A stretch of 64,000 bases of DNA from contig NZ_ML660101.1 of NCBI RefSeq assembly GCF_007004655.1, forward strand, positions 98,637 to 162,636, in the 5' to 3' direction. This document shows, piece by piece, positions 37,235-46,400 of this stretch. This DNA is from Exilibacterium tricleocarpae (GTDB lineage: Bacteria; Pseudomonadota; Gammaproteobacteria; Pseudomonadales; Cellvibrionaceae). The translations under genes and the position numbers were made by a program. The notes under the pieces are model-generated. The model had not been told where the DNA came from. It saw only the letters and a program-made list of their open reading frames with translations, and ran no database searches. The first letter of the stretch is position 1. The number at the start of each line of letters is the position of its first letter.

Positions 37235-37261
37235 GTATCTTTGCGTTTTACGCAAAGATAC
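37235..37261. promoter_or_regulatory. Perfect 12-bp-arm palindrome in the divergent LysR control region
   Basis: GTATCTTTGCGT-TTT-ACGCAAAGATAC, all 12 pairs matching. It contains a T-N11-A core (T42 to A54 of this row), the LysR-box signature, midway between the LysR start (63 bp away) and the DsbA-like start. Confidence 0.8.
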
Positions 37262-37324
37262 ACGGTAAATAGGCGATACACAGACGCCTTCCCTGTCAGA
37301 GAGTGTTGAAAACGGAGAAATACA

Positions 37325-38227
37325 TTGGACAAATTGGCAGCAATTGAGGCATTTGTGGCCACCGTTAAAGAGAATGGCTTTTCACCCGCCGCCCGCAAGA
37401 TGGGGGTGGCGACCTCCAGTGTTACTCGCCTGGTCAACAACCTTGAACGGGAGCTGGGTACAACACTACTAAATCGGTCAACCCGGCGTGTAGTGTTAAC
37501 GGCGGCCGGCGAAGTATTTTATGAGCAGGCCAGGTATGTCTTGCAGAATTTACATCATGCGGAAGATACTGTTCGCGATTTGGACAGTGCGGCTCGAGGG
37601 CGGCTGAGGATATCCATGCCTGTCGCCCTGGGGCGCTTGTGTATCATGCCAATTTTGCATCAGTTGGTGAAAACCTATCCAGATATTACCCTGGATTTGC
37701 AGCTGAGCGATGAACCTATCGATATCCAGGCGCATGATATCGATGCTGCCATACGCATTGGTGACTTGCCTTGCGCAGGAACTCTGGTTGCCACACAGTT
37801 GTTACCGCAACGGCGGCATATCGTCGGTTCTCCACAGTACCTTAAGCGACGTGGTGTGCCGCAAAAGCCCGCCGACCTGCAACAGCATTCGTGCTTGGCC
37901 TATAACTATGGTAGCAGCGTCGATTACTGGCATTTTGCCAAGTCGGATAGATTGGATAGGGTGGAAGATATTCCGTTAAACCCCGTGCTTCGTGCGAATA
38001 ATTCCGAAGTGCTGCTGGCCGCAGTGAAACAAGACTTAGGGCTTGCGTTACTTCCCGATTGGTTGCTGAAGATCGATATTGATTCGGGGGATGTTGTCGT
38101 TGTTCTCAATCAATATATTGCCAATCCACGAAGTATGCAGCCTGCTATTTATATCGTTTATCCGGAAAACCGCAGATCAATGAAGAAGATACGGGTGCTG
38201 GTGGATGCTTTGAAAGAAGGTATTTAA
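37325..38227 (+). CDS. LysR-type transcriptional regulator
   Basis: A 300-residue LysR regulator of the AaeR/DmlR branch: DKLAAIEAFVATVKENGFSPAARKMGVATSSVTRLVNNLERELGTTLLNRSTRRVVLTAAGE, then an effector domain (LRISMPVALGRLCIMPILHQLVKTYPDI, DIDAAIRIGDLPC). TTG at 37325 with CGGAG 9 bp upstream is the start; no ATG fits. It is divergent from the DsbA-monooxygenase pair and shares with it the palindrome at 37235-37261, which it probably binds. It is the last GC-rich gene before the AT-rich cassette region. Confidence 0.92.
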   Translation: MDKLAAIEAFVATVKENGFSPAARKMGVATSSVTRLVNNLERELGTTLLNRSTRRVVLTAAGEVFYEQARYVLQNLHHAEDTVRDLDSAARGRLRISMPVALGRLCIMPILHQLVKTYPDITLDLQLSDEPIDIQAHDIDAAIRIGDLPCAGTLVATQLLPQRRHIVGSPQYLKRRGVPQKPADLQQHSCLAYNYGSSVDYWHFAKSDRLDRVEDIPLNPVLRANNSEVLLAAVKQDLGLALLPDWLLKIDIDSGDVVVVLNQYIANPRSMQPAIYIVYPENRRSMKKIRVLVDALKEGI

Positions 38228-38346
38228 GAAGAGGGGTCAGGGGCGCTTATCCATTGAGAGAATGCTTACGATTCTGGTTGCAAAGCGAGTATACCACTGG
38301 CCTCGTCGCAAGATTCAAATTGGCGGCGTGAAATACTGAGGAAGCT

Positions 38347-39114
38347 ATGAGTATTACACTGAGATCAATTGGGCTGTTCGGAATACTGCTTTTTGGAATT
38401 CTACTCTCTATCACATTTATATCACCCAAAACTATTGAAGAATCGGCAAAGGGATTCGTGAAATACCAGATAGAGAAAGAAGTCCGAGAAAAACAGCAGG
38501 CTATACGAGATTCTAGCGTTGCAGGCAAAGCACTGAGTATATCCGAAAAGCTTGGATTAGAGTCTGAACAAATTCGAGAAAACCTGAACAACAACCTGCC
38601 ACAGAAAATAGCGAGGGTTATTGCCTCTATGTGTGGCTATGATTGTGAGCGAACAAAGGCATTGGCTCAGTCAATTACAACAGGTTATTTAGACCGCCTT
38701 AAGAGCATTAAGGTTGCCCAAGATACTCTCGGCGACCTGATAAAAGGGAAGTACATCGAAATAGTTGGTAATTTGAAATTTGAACTTCGTATATTCCTAG
38801 GGTTAAACTTCGCGATGTTTCTTATACTTCTGATCGTATCTTTCGCAAAACCGAAAGCTATAGCTCATCTGTTCTTACCTGGAGTACTTTTGGTTCTGGC
38901 CACCATATTATCTTCAGCAGTATACCTATATGGCCAAGATTGGTTCTATACCATTTTGTACAATGATTATATGGGTTTTGGGTACTTAGCGTATCTCGTG
39001 ATTATATTTGGCGTATTAATTGATATTGCACTTAATAAAGCACGGGTTACAACTGAGGTAATAAACGGTATAGCTAACGCCTTCGGATCGGCATTCTCGG
39101 TGCTTCCGTGCTAG
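38347..39114 (+). CDS. Integral membrane protein of unknown function (cassette gene)
   Basis: I do not recognise the family. The 255-residue protein has an N-terminal membrane segment (SIGLFGILLFGILLSITFI), a charged helical stretch with possible coiled coil (ESAKGFVKYQIEKEVREKQQ, SISEKLGLESEQIRENL), then three C-terminal membrane segments (FLGLNFAMFLILLIVSF, LFLPGVLLVLATILSSAVYLY, GYLAYLVIIFGVLIDIAL). A Cys pair (CGYDC) lies between. It is AT-rich, on the plus strand, and followed 5 bp later by an attC-like site, which marks it as an integron cassette. The preceding 100 bp hold no clear promoter. Confidence 0.75.
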   Translation: MSITLRSIGLFGILLFGILLSITFISPKTIEESAKGFVKYQIEKEVREKQQAIRDSSVAGKALSISEKLGLESEQIRENLNNNLPQKIARVIASMCGYDCERTKALAQSITTGYLDRLKSIKVAQDTLGDLIKGKYIEIVGNLKFELRIFLGLNFAMFLILLIVSFAKPKAIAHLFLPGVLLVLATILSSAVYLYGQDWFYTILYNDYMGFGYLAYLVIIFGVLIDIALNKARVTTEVINGIANAFGSAFSVLPC

Positions 39115-39118
39115 GCGC

Positions 39119-39191
39119 ATTTAACAAAGCAATCAACCGGACTCCGCATTGCGTGGCTCGCTTCGCTCACCCCCTTACCACGGCGTTGTAC
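39119..39191 (+). repeat. attC-like site 1
   Basis: It begins with an exact inverse core ATTTAAC (RYYYAAC) and ends with GTTGTAC, one base off GTTRRRY. GC-rich imperfect palindromic sequence lies between, and the next cassette gene starts 13 bp later. Confidence 0.6.
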
Positions 39192-39203
39192 GTAAGGAGA
39201 GTC

Positions 39204-39659
39204 ATGAACGAAAATTAATTCTCGAACATCATCGGTATGTTGAATCGGGATGAAACTAGGGATGATGAGGCAGTTGTAGAGCCTGTTGTTGAATATTTAT
39301 CGAAGAAGCCTGATGAAGAAACCTGATGAAGAAACCTTTCAGTTTGAAGAACTTTTGGCTCAAAAACTCCACTCGCTTTATACGAAAGCTCATGCTAGAG
39401 AAATAGGTCGGGATACCTATGTAAATGATGATGAATACTTTTCTGTCGATGGTTTCTATATTCAAGGTGCGTCGTTGTTGCCAACGGGAAAGAATTTTTC
39501 GAGCACATTTTAAAGAATCCCATGGGATTTCCAAAAGACATGGAATTTGAAGCAGTGTTACATGTTGCACAAGAAGCTTATGAATTGAAGAACAACAAAG
39601 AGTGGGAGTATGTATCTCCCACAGATTACGAGATATATAAGAATGTTAATGGCTGGTAG
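39204..39659 (+). pseudogene. DUF4240 cassette gene, disrupted three times
   Basis: Read across frames, the product runs MNEN, FSNIIGMLNRDETRDDEAVV, EPVVEYLSKKPDEET, FQFEELLAQKLHSLYTKAHA, DDEYFSVDGFYIQGASLL, GKEFFEHILKNPMGFPKDME, FEAVLHVAQEAYELKNNKEW, YEIYKNVNGW. This fits DUF4240 as I recall it (GKxFYExxLxxP, ExLLxVAxxAYExxTG, YExxxNxxGW). Lesions: an in-frame TAA at codon 5, a 13-bp tandem duplication (GATGAAGAAACCT) near 39308-39333, and a one-base loss near 39480 in the run before CCAACGGG. A good ribosome site (AAGGAG) remains before the ATG at 39204. Confidence 0.75.
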
Positions 39660-39664
39660 TAAAC

Positions 39665-39750
39665 GTATAACAAGTCGTACAACTCCGATAATTTAAAACG
39701 TCGTTTGAAAAAAGCAACGTTTTAAATTATCGGTTTGCTCTGTGTTAAAT
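39665..39750 (+). repeat. attC-like site 2
   Basis: GTATAAC (near RYYYAAC) to GTTAAAT, an exact GTTRRRY core, 86 nt. The interior contains a perfect 17-bp inverted repeat (CCGATAATTTAAAACGT and its complement), the folded-hairpin form expected of attC. The following gene's ATG overlaps the core. Confidence 0.75.
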
Positions 39751-40177
39751 GTCTATGAGAATACTGATCGAGGGCATCATCATTCTAGGTTCTTTTGCAA
39801 TATCTATAATTGCTGGATACTTCTTATACACCTTCATCGAAGGTATTCGGTTAGATATATACTGCAAAGAACTTCGTGAAGGTCTAGATTGTTACCAAGA
39901 GGGCTGGGTATCTTTTCCTGCTTGGCTGTTTTCTTTGGTTGGTGGGTTTGTGGCAATACTATCTATTACTTTGGTGTACTTGTTTACGCCAAGCACCCGA
40001 GTGAGAAGTTCAAAAATAGTTTTTATTGCCGGATCTGTTTTGAATTTCCCGTTTGCTTTTTTAATAGTAGGGCCAATTGCATTTTTAATCATATTATTAT
40101 CTGGCTTTATCGCTTTACTGGTAGTTCTACATTTAACAAATCAAGGCAGTCGGACGGCTTCGCCGCCCGCGGTGTGA
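39749..40177 (+). CDS. Small integral membrane cassette protein
   Basis: No family recognised. The 142-residue protein has four hydrophobic segments (ILIEGIIILGSFAISIIAGY, FPAWLFSLVGGFVAILSITL, IVFIAGSVLNFPFAFLIVG, IAFLIILLSGFIALLVVLHL) and a loop with a Cys pair (DIYCKELREGLDCYQEGW). The final residues (TNQGSRTASPPAV) are encoded by the attC-like site, so the gene reads through its own recombination site. Its start lies in the preceding attC core, giving almost no leader; translation would depend on read-through mRNA. Confidence 0.65.
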   Translation: MSMRILIEGIIILGSFAISIIAGYFLYTFIEGIRLDIYCKELREGLDCYQEGWVSFPAWLFSLVGGFVAILSITLVYLFTPSTRVRSSKIVFIAGSVLNFPFAFLIVGPIAFLIILLSGFIALLVVLHLTNQGSRTASPPAV

Positions 40178-40180
40178 GGC
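40131..40180 (+). repeat. attC-like site 3 (short, degenerate)
   Basis: It opens with exact ATTTAAC and ends with GTGAGGC (GTTRRRY with one change), and carries the palindrome GGACGGCTTCGCCGCCCGC-like. The same outline (TCGGACGGYKTMRACGCCG, then TATGAGGC) recurs at 42772-42823. Confidence 0.55.
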
Positions 40181-40205
40181 GAAAACACGAATGGGTAGCG
40201 CGAAA

Positions 40206-40585
40206 ATGGAAACCGAAGTTATAATCGAGAAAGATGAAGAGAGTGAGCGCCCAATTCCATCGATTTGGCGTCCGATATTTTCACATATCATGGAGGCTTT
40301 CGTAGAGAAAGATTACTCTCTCGTGGCGTTCCGGGTGTTTGCCCAGTTCCTCCGGGGACAGAAAAACAGATAAAAGACTATATACAGGATTATGGAGAAG
40401 AGCTAATTCTGCTGCCCAGTGAAACTTGGGAGTCATCGGTATATATATGGATGAGGGGGCATTGGGATGTACTAATAGATTTATGGACTGTTAGCGAGGG
40501 ACGGAGTGATCTGGTGCTTGGTGCAGACGTTACAGAAGGCGAGAACGGTTATATCCTTGAAATTAGCATGGTCTATGTCCCATAA
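40206..40585 (+). pseudogene. DUF7668-like cassette gene with a frameshift
   Basis: The first frame reads METEVIIEKDEESERPIPSI, WRPIFSHIMEAFVEKDYSL; the second continues SRGVPGVCPVPPGTEKQIKD, YIQDYGEELILLPSETWESS, IWMRGHWDVLIDLWTVSEGR, SDLVLGADVTEG, ISMVYVP. The EGRSDLVL and YVP endings recall the DUF7668 family. The switch lies near 40322-40326 (CTCTCGTGG), so a one- or two-base indel has inactivated it. Members of this family occur beside contact-toxin and cassette genes; no enzymatic role is known to me. Confidence 0.65.
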
Positions 40586-40588
40586 ACC

Positions 40589-40627
40589 ATTTAACCTGCG
40601 TTCCGGCAAATTAACGCGGCGTTATGC
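40589..40627 (+). repeat. attC-like site 4 (truncated)
   Basis: Exact ATTTAAC at 40589-40595 and GTTATGC at 40621-40627 only 39 nt apart, so the central stem-loop has been shortened. The next cassette gene starts 19 bp later. Confidence 0.5.
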
Positions 40628-40645
40628 AGAACTAGGAAAGAAATA

Positions 40646-41053
40646 GTGGATGATATTCCAGAAGATTTTGAACCGATATTTCGAACTAGCCCATACCTTG
40701 ATTTATTGGGCCCAATTTATAACAAGAAAACTGACAGAGGTTTGGTTATCGGAATTAAAGCTGAAGACAAGCACTGTAATGCTCGAGGGTTGGTTCACGG
40801 CGGTGTTTTCAGCAGCCTTGCTGATGTGGCGCTAGGGTACAATGCAGCTTTTCAGGGCAAAGAACCAACTCCTATGGTCACAGCAAGTTTAACCGTCGAC
40901 TATGCAGGCACTGCTAAACTGGGCGATTGGATTGAGATATATACTGATATCCAAAAAGTAGGAAAAAGTATGGCTTTTGCCAATTGCTATTTTTCTGTTG
41001 GCACCAAGCGCATAATAAGAGCAAGCGGTGTCTTTAGTATAATAAATGCATAA
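40646..41053 (+). CDS. PaaI-type hotdog-fold thioesterase (cassette gene)
   Basis: A 135-residue hotdog protein: the core LVHGGVFSSLADVALGYNAAF carries the HGGxxxxLxD motif of PaaI/YbgC-like acyl-CoA thioesterases, with the second half VTASLTVDYAGTAKLGDWIEIYTDIQKVGKSMAFANCYFSVG as in the family. The start is GTG at 40646 after AGGAAAG. It is one of the few intact, clearly enzymatic genes in the cassette run; it would hydrolyse small or aromatic acyl-CoAs in the cytoplasm. Confidence 0.88.
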   Translation: MDDIPEDFEPIFRTSPYLDLLGPIYNKKTDRGLVIGIKAEDKHCNARGLVHGGVFSSLADVALGYNAAFQGKEPTPMVTASLTVDYAGTAKLGDWIEIYTDIQKVGKSMAFANCYFSVGTKRIIRASGVFSIINA

Positions 41054-41117
41054 CGAGTAGCTGCACTCGGGAAAACTACTCGCTATACCCTAGTTTCCGG
41101 TGAGCAGAGAGTTACTG
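41048..41117 (+). repeat. Possible attC relic 5
   Basis: GCATAAC next to the thioesterase stop and GTTACTG 60 bp on, with CGAGTAG/CTACTCG inverted arms between. Both cores deviate from consensus, so this is a weak call. Confidence 0.35.
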
Positions 41118-41143
41118 ACCCGGTAGGTTTTTCTCCTACTGGT

Positions 41144-41377
41144 GTGAGAGTTGTCCAATTTGATGATGGTCCGACCAATATTCAAGAAGTTGCAAGAATC
41201 ATATCGCCTCAAAATACTGCGTATAGTAGTCCGAGAGTTGATACTTTGGATGTCACAAACGCAATTTCGAATATCGTATCAAGGGGACATGCAAAGCAGG
41301 TCGGACATCAGACGTTTGGTAACGGAGAGTATGGGTGTTTGATTTACGGCTCGTGGCTTGATTTAGTCTGGGAATAA
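41144..41377 (+). CDS. Small hypothetical cassette protein
   Basis: Not recognised. A possible 77-residue product from GTG at 41144: RVVQFDDGPTNIQEVARIIS, then TAYSSPRVDTLDVTNAISNI and a hydrophobic aromatic end (YGCLIYGSWLDLVWE). The frame is open upstream to at least 41093 without a better start, and there is no ribosome site, so it may be the C-terminal part of a longer lost gene. Confidence 0.35.
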   Translation: MRVVQFDDGPTNIQEVARIISPQNTAYSSPRVDTLDVTNAISNIVSRGHAKQVGHQTFGNGEYGCLIYGSWLDLVWE

Positions 41378-41402
41378 GAATTTTACAGGTTCTAGGCAAG
41401 AT

Positions 41403-41485
41403 AGTTAACAAGGCCATCAAATTCGCCCGCACAAAATGCGGGCCGAACGGCTAACAAGTGGCCGCCGTTTATGACGGCCTTAAGT
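41403..41485 (+). repeat. attC-like site 6 (possibly two fused sites)
   Basis: AGTTAAC at 41403 and a second TAACAAG at 41451, each followed by a stem (CCCGCA-CAAAA-TGCGGG; GGCCGCC-GTTTAT-GACGGCC), ending CTTAAGT, one base from GTTRRRY. The doubled start suggests loss of a cassette between two sites. Confidence 0.5.
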
Positions 41486-41489
41486 GTGG

Positions 41490-41989
41490 ATGAATTTAGT
41501 GTTCAATATAAAAGTACAGAACGATAAAATCTATATCTATGCTAATGATATTGAGTATGTGGTCCCAATGTCTATTAATAGCTGGAGTGAAGTTGATGTT
41601 CTTCAGCGTTGGGGGTATGAGCTATATGATTTACTTGATCACTATACATTGAGTTTTTTGCTCACGGGCTTAATCGAGAGTAAAAGTGGTCAGGGTTATA
41701 TCAGGGCCTTTCGAGCCGTAAGGAATAGAGATAGCGTGCATTTTGATGATGTGTTGGTAGTATCGCATGGAATGTCCGCGGCTGGACACCAATTGAGGCG
41801 CTAGAGTATGTATTATCTCCTGCTTCCCAGACTGTTTATGATTACGAATTTAAACTTGGCAATAGGTTACCTGAATTTTCAGTTTCATCAGAAGATTTGT
41901 CTTCCTGGCAGTTTGAAGCACTGGAAAAAGAGGTGCCTGAAGACTATGAATCGAGGTACAGATTGTACACAGAAGTAGAAAACACTTAA
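41490..41989 (+). pseudogene. Unrecognised cassette gene with a frameshift
   Basis: The first frame gives NLVFNIKVQNDKIYIYANDI, EYVVPMSINSWSEVDVLQRW, GYELYDLLDHYTLSFLLTGL, YIRAFRAVRNRDSVHFDDVL; after about 41768 the neighbouring frame continues WNVRGWTPIEALEYVLSPAS, QTVYDYEFKLGNRLPEFSVS, SWQFEALEKEVPEDYESRYR. Both halves have protein-like composition and fit one soluble product of about 165 residues. I know no family for it. The stop lies inside the next attC core. Confidence 0.6.
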
Positions 41990-42069
41990 CACTATGCAGC
42001 ACGTCGGCCACTGCATTGACCGAATTTCCACAAGCCTCACTTCATGGCCGGCATACAAAGGCGTTAGCT
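41984..42069 (+). repeat. attC site 7 (good consensus)
   Basis: Exact ACTTAAC (RYYYAAC) and exact GTTAGCT (GTTRRRY) 86 nt apart, with complementary interior blocks (CGGCCA/TGGCCG). This is one of the two best attC sites in the window. Confidence 0.8.
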
Positions 42070-42079
42070 ACTTAGAATC

Positions 42080-42820
42080 ATGCCAATAGAAAGAATTGGA
42101 AAATATCTAGAAACATCTGATTTGGGCTTTACCCATTCCCTAGGAATTGAAACGAACCGGAAAGAAGCCTGTATACGAGAAGTTCAAGAGCGAAGAATAC
42201 TTGGTGTTTTTGGATGCCCGGTATTTGGTTTTAAACAAGACAACCTGGATTTTTTGCGTGAAATTCCATTCATCGAACAGGTTTGGTTTTGGGAGGTCGC
42301 TCTAAAGAATGTAGATGGATTGTATTCGTTAGATGATCTGTCATATTTTGGCATTCATGAAAAACGGCCCGCTATAGACTTTTCAAAATTTAAAAACCTC
42401 AGAAAGGCAGTTTGGTACCCTGTTCGCAAGGATTGCGGTTTTGGAGATTTGAATTCTCTTCAAAGTCTTGATGTTTGGAGATTTAAACCGAAAGACAAAT
42501 CCTACGCAAGTATCGAGTTACCCAAAAGCCTGAAGCAGCTCGATTTCAATTGGTGTAACCCCGCTTCGTTGGAAGGAATGCCAACTCTGAGTGAGCTGGA
42601 GGAGCTACAAATCCATTATTGTAGAAATCTTGAATCAATTAATTCTATTTTTGAGTTTGCACCAAATTTGAAAAGGCTTGTGGTAACACGGTGTGCGAAC
42701 CTAAAAGATTTTGACGTGATTTCTGGTCATGATTGGGAGCACATATATATCAATATCAAAGGTAAAACTGTAGCCAACAAATCAAAGAGGTCGGACGGTG
42801 TAAACGCCGCTGGTGTATGA
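42080..42820 (+). CDS. Leucine-rich-repeat-like cassette protein
   Basis: A 246-residue soluble protein with irregular leucine-rich spacing: FLREIPFIEQVWFWEVAL, LYSLDDLSYFGIHEKR, FSKFKNLRKAVWYPV, LNSLQSLDVWRF, LPKSLKQLDFNWCNPASL, MPTLSELEELQIHYCRNL, FAPNLKRLVVTRCANL. Such LRR folds mediate protein contacts; no family assignment beyond that. The last residues (NKSKRSDGVNAAGV) come from the attC-like site, so the original C-terminus has probably been extended. Confidence 0.65.
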   Translation: MPIERIGKYLETSDLGFTHSLGIETNRKEACIREVQERRILGVFGCPVFGFKQDNLDFLREIPFIEQVWFWEVALKNVDGLYSLDDLSYFGIHEKRPAIDFSKFKNLRKAVWYPVRKDCGFGDLNSLQSLDVWRFKPKDKSYASIELPKSLKQLDFNWCNPASLEGMPTLSELEELQIHYCRNLESINSIFEFAPNLKRLVVTRCANLKDFDVISGHDWEHIYINIKGKTVANKSKRSDGVNAAGV

Positions 42821-42823
42821 GGC
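42772..42823 (+). repeat. attC-like site 8 (degenerate), end of first cassette run
   Basis: AGCCAAC to TATGAGGC with the same interior as site 3 (GGTCGGACGG, AAACGCCG). It is the last attC-like sequence before the toxin locus. Confidence 0.5.
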
Positions 42824-43454
42824 TTTATGGTGCTCTGTCCCATTTTTAACAGCTGTCTCGGTAAAATAAAAATCACTGCCCTCAGCTAATAGTTGGACAT
42901 TAAGGAATATGCTGTCCTCACGCTTAAACAGATTCGTTCCGGCACCTTCGTTAAAACAAGTGGTATCGACAACACCGGCCGGTTTATGGGGCGTGCCACT
43001 CAGAAAGTAAACAGTTACGGCAAGTGTGGTATGCCTGCCGGTGTCTTGAGTACCTCGTCCTTAAGTAAAATCGAGTTTTCTAGACAAGCCACTGCGGGTA
43101 ATGGGACCTCATACAAGGGCCGGCCACCCGCGTGCGACGACGTGCTTCTGCAGAGCACTCCGCGGGTTGCCGCGATTTGGTTTTAAAGCAGGCCCATCGG
43201 TCTCTCTGCCTGGCCGATTCCCACTTGTTTTCTACGCCTGGCCTCTTTACTATTTAGTGCTTAGAAAGACAAACAGGGATTATAGAGATAGATATTGCCT
43301 ATGGTGAGGGCGGCGGTCAATTAAGCCTCTTATAACCGCAATTTCTTTAGCACGGCGTTGCTGCAACAGTGGGCTGATTTCCTTTAGTACCCACCGTCTA
43401 TGTTTTTAGTCTGTTTGTAAGTCATGGTTTGACCAGTGATCTTTGGGGGATCTT
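42824..43454. other. Gene-poor stretch before the toxin gene
   Basis: No convincing gene. One frame (42893-43186) encodes 97 residues of low-information sequence without a ribosome site or family signal. No clear promoter for the toxin gene could be read. It may be the residue of a deleted cassette or insertion element. Confidence 0.4.
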
Positions 43455-46400
43455 ATGGTTTTTCGCCGCGTAATTACGGCGTTGGTTTCTTTTCTGGCTG
43501 TTGGGGCGGCAAGTATTGCCGAGGCCAGCCACTTGAGCGCAGATCGCTATGATGTCTATTACGGCGATATCGACGATAACGGTCAACAGGATATTTATTT
43601 TCACGGCAAAGACCGCTTTGTGCTGCTGCATGGGGATATTGTTACCCCCATAAAAATCAATGAACCTAGCTTCGTCGTCTATCAAAACAGCGCCGGCTAC
43701 AGCGCTCCCCAGGCGTTGACGCTCAGCGATGCCCAACTGGCCCCCCTGACGCTGGCAGTCAACGACGACGACTATTTCCTTGCCGACTTCGATGATGATA
43801 CCCATCTGGACGCCCTGGTGCGCGGTGCCACCGGCAGTGACCCGGCTTTGATATTGACGGGCACCGCCGGCAGGGCTCTGCCGGTTATCCTGGTTGAATA
43901 CACTGGTGCCGATGCGCTTGAGCATCACAGCCTGAGCGACCGCAGTCTCACCCTGGCTGTTGCCGACAGCAACAATGACGGCCGTTTGGATATTATCCTG
44001 GTCGGCGCCGGCAGCAACGGCGGTGATATCAACTATCTGGCCGACGCCGGCGGTGTGCCGCGCCAGTTTGCCGGTGTTCTGCCGGGGGTTATTCAGGCGG
44101 CGCCGGTCCCGGCCGCTGTGCCGAGCGTGGACCAGGCGCTTATTGACGGCTCGGATGACGTGGGTGCTATCGCCGGACAGTTTCGCGTCGATGAGAGCGG
44201 TAGTGCCACCTACACCATCCCGATTGCCACGTTGGCCGGCACCGCGGGTGTAGCACCCCAGATCAGCTTAAACTACAGCAGCCAAACGGGTAACGGTCTT
44301 TTGGGTAAAGGGTGGAGTCTGGGTGGGCTTTCGGCCATTACCCGCTGCCGCCAGACCTTGCAGCAGGACGGCATGGCGGCACCTATTACCTGGAGTGATG
44401 GGGATCGCTTCTGCCTGGACGGCAAACGCCTGCTGCTGACTTCGGCGGGTGCTTACGGGTCGGTCGGCTCAACCTACAAAACCGAAATCGATTCTTTTGC
44501 CAAGATCACCGCCATCGGCGGAACGGCGGGAGACCCCGATCACTTCAAAGTGGAGCGCAAAGATGGCTCTGTAAGTTACTACGGCGCTACAGTCGATGCC
44601 AGCCTCGACATTGAGGCGGGTACAACCTATAGCTGGGCGTTAAAACAATTTAACGACAGTGTCGGCAACCCGATTGTATTTGACTATCTGAATGATGTTG
44701 ACGGGCATCGGATCAGCGCCATCTACTACGCTTATGGTCAAACAGTTGCGACGGCGACATATACACCGGCGGGCACTTCCACCACCCGGCTGGTGTTTGA
44801 CTACGATCTGCAGGATCGACCCGATATTATCGGTGGCTATGTCACCGGTCACAAGCTCACTGTGCGCAAGCGGCTGAAGGCAATTCAATCTGTTAATGAG
44901 GGCGTGACAGTTCGGCAGTACAACCTGACCTACGAAAATCTGCCGACCGGCAACGCCGCCAATAAAACCAGTCGCCTGGCCAGTGTGCAGGAATGCCGCA
45001 CTGGCAACAGCGACTGCCTGCCTGCGATAACCACATTCGATTGGCACACACCGATACCCGGTATTTCATCCGACCCCAGCATGAGCTTTAGAGTGGCCGT
45101 CGGCGGCAAGACCCATCTGGCGGGTTTTGAGATGGCGGATATTAACGGCGACGGTAAGTTGGATATGGTCTGGTTGGATAGGTTTGTGCCGACCGGCAGC
45201 AACGATCAGGACCATTACCTGAAATACGCGGTGTCCGATGGAACCAGCATGGTGCGGCAGTCTTTTGCCAGTGGTGCCCAGCACTACAAATACGGCGAAA
45301 ACGCCAATGAAACCATCCTGATGAAGGTGATTGATTACAACGCCGATGGCCGGCAGGATATTATGGTATGGTCGCTGCGGGCCGCCAAATGGGAGCTGTA
45401 TTTGTCGGTGCCCGATGGGCAGGGAGGTTGGAAACTGTCGCGCAGGTCCGATATCACATTTCCTTTTAATTCTCTGAATATAGCTTTGATAGATATCAAT
45501 TCGGATGGCTTGATCGACGCTTGGGACGGCACCAATGTGTTTTATCTGCAGAGAGATCCGTCTCAGGCGGCCTCTTCTGCCACGGCCTATCATTTCAGTA
45601 GCGCAGAACCTTTGGCTATCGATCCCTCGAACTGGATGTATTTTGATGACGTCAGGCCTGTCAGGGGGGCGGGCGATATTAATGGTGACGGTCGAGAGGA
45701 TATCCTGTTCTACGGGCAATACCAGGATATTGGTCCAACCGAAGAGCCCATAACAGCATATCTCTATGGGATTCAAGTCAGCACTGTTAATGCCAATGGC
45801 GAATTAGAGTATCGCATACTCAATCGGGACACCTTCCCGGACCAATATGATGAGCTCCCAATCGCAGCGTCAGGATATATAGTATTTGGTGACATAAATG
45901 CCGACGGTTTGTCTGACGTCTTGAACTTTGATCAACAGCATGGCGAATGGCGCCTGTTCTTGAGCGATGGTGAAACGCTGGTGCCTCAGGGTGCCGTGGT
46001 GTCGGCTGCCGGTCTGTCTGCAGCCAGGGAACAGGCCCTGCAGCTAATCGACTATAACCAGGACGGTTACCTCGATGTCGTTTGGCATGACAGGGCACAG
46101 AGAAAATTGATGGTACGCCACTGGGACCCGGAGACGGAAAGCCTGGCTACCGCTGTGGATATTCAATGGCACTACAACGGTGTGTCGCTGCCTCTGTACA
46201 CGAGTCTTGACGCAACAGTACAAAATTTGCTGGTCGACTGGACGGGCGACGGGGTAGTTGATTATGTGCGCTACCAGGATGAAACGTTTACCTTCTACCC
46301 CAACACCGGCACCGGTCCGCGCGATATCATCACCACAATCAGCAACGGCTTGGGTGTCGATACCCATATTGAATTTGAGGCACTTAACCAGACTGACCAC

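Noticed and set aside
42893..43186. A 97-residue protein before the toxin gene
   Set aside because: Starts at TTG without ribosome site, low-information sequence, no recognisable family.
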